Shown here in pieces: positions 60,523-64,000 of a DNA stretch of 64,000 nucleotides. The DNA is taken from assembly GCF_002902965.1 (NCBI RefSeq), contig NZ_CP026107.1:2108001-2172000 (forward strand). Direction: 5' to 3'. The DNA comes from Paraburkholderia hospita (GTDB taxonomy: Bacteria; Pseudomonadota; Gammaproteobacteria; Burkholderiales; Burkholderiaceae). A model generated the notes under the pieces. That model made no database searches. It had not been told where the DNA came from and saw only the letters and a list, made by a program, of their open reading frames with translations. The translations under genes were made by a program, and so were the position numbers. Position 1 is the first letter of the stretch. The number at the start of each line of letters is the position of its first letter.

Positions 60523-60555
60523 AAAAAAAGTTGGACGCCCGCCAGGCGGGCGTCC
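60523..60555 (-). terminator. Rho-independent terminator between the large surface-protein gene and gspG
   Basis: On the reverse strand a perfect 11-bp stem (GGACGCCCGCC/GGCGGGCGTCC) around one central base is followed by AAC and seven T. It lies 29 bases after the stop of the large gene and 14 bases before the gspG ATG, so its T-run merges into the gspG leader. Confidence 0.85.
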
Positions 60556-60583
60556 ATCCAACGTTGCTAAACCGGCGTGCGCG

Positions 60584-63500
60584 TTACTGACGCGCGCGCT
60601 GCGTCGACGAGACGTTGTTGTACACGCCGAACTCGAACAGCGAGTAGCCGTAGTCCGTCGAGCGCTTCGTGCCGTAGAGGCGCACGTAACGCGCGGTCGT
60701 GGCCGGGAACGACAGGTCTTCCACGCCGCCCTTGCTGTCCGTCGTCGTGTAGACGGTGTTCGACCAGTCGACGTTGTCGTGCGAGGTCTGGATCTGATAC
60801 GCAATCGCGTGCGCGTTCTCCCAGTTCAGCACCACGCGGTTGAAGGTCTGCTCCGAACCGAGATCGATCGCGATCCACGACGGGTCGATGAACTTCGACG
60901 ACCAGCGCGTGCCCGTGTTGCCGTCCACAGCCAACGTGGGCGGCGTGTTGTCGTTCTCGTCGCCGCTCGACGTCGCCGGCCGGTTCTGCGCCAGATTCAC
61001 GCTTGCCGACAACGGCACGAAGTTCACGCTGATGCTGTGCTCCGCGATGACGTTCGTGAACGTGTACGTCGACTGCACGCCGAGGTTCTTGCCATCCACG
61101 GTCATCGAACCCACGCCGTAGCCGGCTGCCGGCAGCGCCGTGAAGGTCTGCGAGCCACCCTGGATCACGCCGACCGCACCCGACGGGCTGATCGTGCCGT
61201 TGGCGCTGCTGCTCGCCGTGACCGTCAGCTTCGGCGTCGCCGCCGAGTTGTAGACCTCGAACTCGAACAGCGAATAACCGTACTGCGACGCGCGCTTGAC
61301 ACCCTGCATGCGGACATAGCGTGCATTCGTGACAGGCAGCGAGATGTCCTCGACACCGCCCGCGCCGGCACGTTGCGGGATGATGTTCGTCCACGTCTGG
61401 TTATCGTTCGATGCCTGAAGCAGATAGGCCTTGCCGTAAGCGTTCTCCCAGTTCAGCACGACGCGGTCGAACTGCGTCTGCTGGCCGAGATCGACCGTGA
61501 TCCATGCGTCGTCATTGAAGTCCGACGACCAGCGCGAGCCGAGGTTGCCGTCGACAGCATTTTTGGGTGCATAGCCTTCGTCCTGCACGCCGCTCGACGT
61601 CGCGACCTTGCCGCGCGCGAGATTGGCGCTTGGCACGCCGCCATTGCCACCGTCGCCGCCATTACCACCATCACCACCGTTGCCACCATCACCGCCGTTA
61701 CCGCCGTCGCCGCCATTGCCACCTGTTGCCGCGGTCACGGTCAGGATCGCCGTCGCGCTGGTCGCACTGCCGCCGCCGTTGCTGACGACGACGCTATACG
61801 CGGCGCCGTTGTCGGCTGCGACCGTGGTCGGCGGCGTCGTGTACGTCGGGTTGGTCGTGATCGCCACCACCGTCGTGCCGCGCATCCACTGGAAGCTGAA
61901 CGGACCCGTGCCCGTCACGCCCACCGAGAACTGCGCTGCCTGCCCTTCGCTGACCTTCACACTCGCCGGTTGCGCCGAGATGATGGGCGCATTGGCCGAA
62001 TTGCCCGACACGCACAGCGACCAGCCCGGCGTGTTGTCGATGATGCCGGGAACCGACTGACCCGACGAGAACGCGAGATACGCCTGCGTCGACGCATTCG
62101 GCACACCCGTCGTGGTCCACGTTCCCCACGGAGCCGGGAACGCGCACGATGCGAAGTTCGAGCGAGCCACCGTCAATGCTTCGTTCTGCGTCGGCAGGCG
62201 CATGCCGATAGCCGCGCAATACTGCTTGGCGACCGTCTGCGTGAACTGCGCGCCCTGGTTCGGGAACGTCGTGTAGTACTGCTGCCACACGAGGCCGCTG
62301 ACGTTGTCCTTCACGTTCGGCACATACGGGCCCGACGGCAGACCTGCGATCGTCGAAGTCCACGTGCCCGGCTTCGCGCCGAGCAACGTGAAGCGCTCGG
62401 TCTCGCTGCCGCATTGCGGCGCGTCGAACACCTGGAACTCGAACAGCGAATAACCATACTGCGTAGCGCGTTGCAGTCCGAGCATGCGGACATAGCGCGC
62501 CGACGTGCTCGGGAACACCGTCGTTTCCGTGCCGCCGTGACCCGCGATGATCTGGTCGTTAGGCAGAACGTTCGTCCAGTTGCTGTTGTCGTTCGATACC
62601 TGAAGCTTGTACGCCGACGCAGCCGCGTTCTCCCACATCAGCACGACCTTGTTGAAGGTCTGGATGGAGCCGAGATCGACCGTGATCCACGAAGGATCGA
62701 TCTCCGGCGCCGACGACCAGCGCGATGCGACCGAGCCGTCCACTGCATTCTGTGCTGTCAGGCCGCCGTTCTGGTCGCTGCTCGACATCGCCTTCGCGTT
62801 GAGCGCGAGGTTGCTGTTGTCCGCGCCGCTCACCGTCAGCGTGGCCGGGTCGCTCGTGACGCTGCCTGCGCTATTGGTGATCGTGACGGCGTAGTTGCCG
62901 CCATCGCTGCCCTGCGCCGACGCAATCACGATGCTTGCCGAGTTCGTGCCGTACGGCTTGCCGTCCTTGGTCCATTGATACTTCAGCGGAGCCGAGCCGC
63001 TCGCGAGCACGTTGAAGGTCACGCTCTGACCGAACGGCACGCTCTGGCTATGCGGCTGCGACACGATGACGGGCGGCGTCGCGACGCTCACCGTCAGCGT
63101 TGCGTCCGCCGACGTGACCGTACCCGCGCTGTTGGTCACGACGGCTTTGTACACTGAGCCGCTATCCGACGTTTGCGTCGCGGGCGTGTCATACACGGGC
63201 TGGTTCGCACCGGGAATGGCCACGTCATTCTTCAGCCACTGATACGACAGCACGGGCGAACCGGCCGCGACCACCGTGAATTCCGCGCTCTGTCCGCTCG
63301 TAATGCTCAGCGACAGCGGTTGCGTGGTGATGGTCGGCGCAGCCGGTTGCACGACCTTCAAGTTCGCCTCACGCGACGTGACGCTGCTGTTGGCGTTGCG
63401 CACGGCGACGCTGTAGGTGATACCGTTGTCGCCCGACTGCACAGCGGGCGTCGTGTACGTGTAGCCGGTCGCGCCCGGAATGGCCGCGCCGTTCTTCATC

Positions 63501-64000
63501 CATTGATAGCTGATGGGCGCCGCGCCTGCCGACAGCACGTAGAACTGCCCGCTCTGCCCTTGCGTGACGATCTGATCGGCCGGTTGCGTGATGATCTTCA
63601 GCGCGCTAGGCGGCTGCGGACCGACCACGAGCGCATTACCGTTGAAGGTTTGCTGCGCGTTCGTCGGCACGACGTTGAACGTCGCGGTGCCGCTGCCGAG
63701 GCCCGGCGAACTCGCCGTCACCGTGACAGCACCCGGCGTGAATTGCGTCTTGACCGCAATACGCGTCACGCCGCCTTCGACCGACAGGTTCGGGTCGCCT
63801 GGCGCGTGATACGACAGCGGCTGGTTCGGCGTCACGTCGTGGTCGGAGCCGCCGCGATACGTGCCCGGACCGCTCACGCTGAACGTCAGGGTCTGCGATG
63901 CGTCCGGCACGCGAATGTTGTTCGCATCGACGACCGTCGCCGTGATGACGGCGGCATCCGTGCCGTTCGCGGTCAGCGCGAACGATTCGCCGCTCGGCTT
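60584..64000 (-). CDS. Large secreted/surface protein with Ig-like and three discoidin/CBM32 domains (N-terminus outside window)
   Basis: The frame is open to the window edge (about 1,138 visible residues); an internal GTG at 63910 is not the real start. The first visible part (SGESFALTANGTDAAVITAT, SGPGTYRGGSDHDVTPNQPL) resembles the C-terminal region of GH2 beta-galactosidase-like enzymes. Three Ig-like repeats lie at about 63590-62820, then discoidin/CBM32 domain 1 (about 62815-62425), a DUF1566-like stretch (about 62400-62010), another Ig-like repeat, a (GGNGGD)n linker at about 61725-61640, CBM32 domain 2 (about 61630-61250), a short beta repeat and CBM32 domain 3 (about 61000-60610). 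It probably binds or degrades a polysaccharide outside the cell. Confidence 0.8.
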   Translation of the reverse strand, partial: KPSGESFALTANGTDAAVITATVVDANNIRVPDASQTLTFSVSGPGTYRGGSDHDVTPNQPLSYHAPGDPNLSVEGGVTRIAVKTQFTPGAVTVTASSPGLGSGTATFNVVPTNAQQTFNGNALVVGPQPPSALKIITQPADQIVTQGQSGQFYVLSAGAAPISYQWMKNGAAIPGATGYTYTTPAVQSGDNGITYSVAVRNANSSVTSREANLKVVQPAAPTITTQPLSLSITSGQSAEFTVVAAGSPVLSYQWLKNDVAIPGANQPVYDTPATQTSDSGSVYKAVVTNSAGTVTSADATLTVSVATPPVIVSQPHSQSVPFGQSVTFNVLASGSAPLKYQWTKDGKPYGTNSASIVIASAQGSDGGNYAVTITNSAGSVTSDPATLTVSGADNSNLALNAKAMSSSDQNGGLTAQNAVDGSVASRWSSAPEIDPSWITVDLGSIQTFNKVVLMWENAAASAYKLQVSNDNSNWTNVLPNDQIIAGHGGTETTVFPSTSARYVRMLGLQRATQYGYSLFEFQVFDAPQCGSETERFTLLGAKPGTWTSTIAGLPSGPYVPNVKDNVSGLVWQQYYTTFPNQGAQFTQTVAKQYCAAIGMRLPTQNEALTVARSNFASCAFPAPWGTWTTTGVPNASTQAYLAFSSGQSVPGIIDNTPGWSLCVSGNSANAPIISAQPASVKVSEGQAAQFSVGVTGTGPFSFQWMRGTTVVAITTNPTYTTPPTTVAADNGAAYSVVVSNGGGSATSATAILTVTAATGGNGGDGGNGGDGGNGGDGGNGGDGGNGGVPSANLARGKVATSSGVQDEGYAPKNAVDGNLGSRWSSDFNDDAWITVDLGQQTQFDRVVLNWENAYGKAYLLQASNDNQTWTNIIPQRAGAGGVEDISLPVTNARYVRMQGVKRASQYGYSLFEFEVYNSAATPKLTVTASSSANGTISPSGAVGVIQGGSQTFTALPAAGYGVGSMTVDGKNLGVQSTYTFTNVIAEHSISVNFVPLSASVNLAQNRPATSSGDENDNTPPTLAVDGNTGTRWSSKFIDPSWIAIDLGSEQTFNRVVLNWENAHAIAYQIQTSHDNVDWSNTVYTTTDSKGGVEDLSFPATTARYVRLYGTKRSTDYGYSLFEFGVYNNVSSTQRARQ

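Noticed and set aside
60779..63157. 792-codon open frame on the + strand opposite the large surface-protein gene
   Set aside because: Arg-rich composition with no domain pattern; it mirrors the third-position G+C bias of the real reverse-strand gene, which has clear Ig-like and CBM32 repeats.
1..64000. rRNA, tRNA, CRISPR, IS elements, toxin-antitoxin or phage genes
   Set aside because: Looked for on both strands by eye; nothing with the expected motifs was found, although small structured RNAs could be missed without covariance searches.

Overview
The window looks like a chromosomal or megaplasmid segment of a Burkholderiales bacterium, most likely Paraburkholderia/Caballeronia-like. The reasons are high G+C with strongly biased third positions, a DUF4148 gene, many LysR/AraC/IclR regulators beside small catabolic operons, many SDR, GST and ACS-type MFS paralogues, and a large inverted-repeat element of a kind I associate with these genomes. 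I see no rRNA, tRNA, CRISPR, IS transposase or phage gene.

Layout. 1-5.6 kb: end of an isochorismatase-type hydrolase, then GST, cupin, SDR, alpha/beta hydrolase, SDR and GST genes; two of them carry the same promoter module. 5.8-13.3 kb: regulators and signalling (a sigma54-type AAA+ activator with a helical-repeat C-terminus, a solo AraC DNA-binding domain, a CBS protein, a hotdog thioesterase, a 7TM histidine kinase lacking its phospho-acceptor His), then a GST and an O-methyltransferase. 13.6-19.4 kb: decayed and acquired material (FecCD permease relic with a Fur box, a secreted glycoside hydrolase with a Pro-Thr linker beside 1 kb of AT-rich DNA, a frameshifted exported crotonase, a VOC protein, two strong palindromes). 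19.4-24.4 kb: GST and SDR divergent from a LysR gene, an ABC exporter, an amidohydrolase relic. 24.4-29.5 kb: LysR, SDR, MFS and split transketolase, a probable sugar or sugar-acid operon. 29.8-37.3 kb: LysR, DUF4148, aldehyde dehydrogenase, FUSC efflux protein, SnoaL-like protein, and an AraC/SDR divergent pair.

37.3-42.5 kb: a beta-keto-acid cleavage (BKACE) operon (BKACE, MFS, two SDRs) divergent from an AraC regulator. 42.5-43.4 kb: a non-coding element of about 0.95 kb with nested inverted repeats. 43.5-49.2 kb: an IclR-controlled acyl-CoA operon (HMG-CoA-lyase-like, class III CoA-transferase, MFS, exported amidohydrolase) with three copies of a 17-bp operator. 49.4-50.5 kb: a formate dehydrogenase carrying the Gln that marks NADP+-using enzymes. 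50.7-60.5 kb: a compact type II secretion/type IV pilus-like operon whose secretin ends in a cohesin-like domain. 60.6 kb to the end: the 3' part of a very large gene for a surface or secreted protein (Ig-like domains, three discoidin/CBM32 domains, a Gly-rich linker), a likely substrate of that machine.

Most promising leads are the cohesin-tipped secretion machine with its adjacent carbohydrate-binding protein, the His-less CqsS/LqsS-like kinase, the duplicated promoter module at 2.1 and 3.0 kb, and the predicted NADP+-dependent formate dehydrogenase. All functions were read from sequence motifs; no database search was run.
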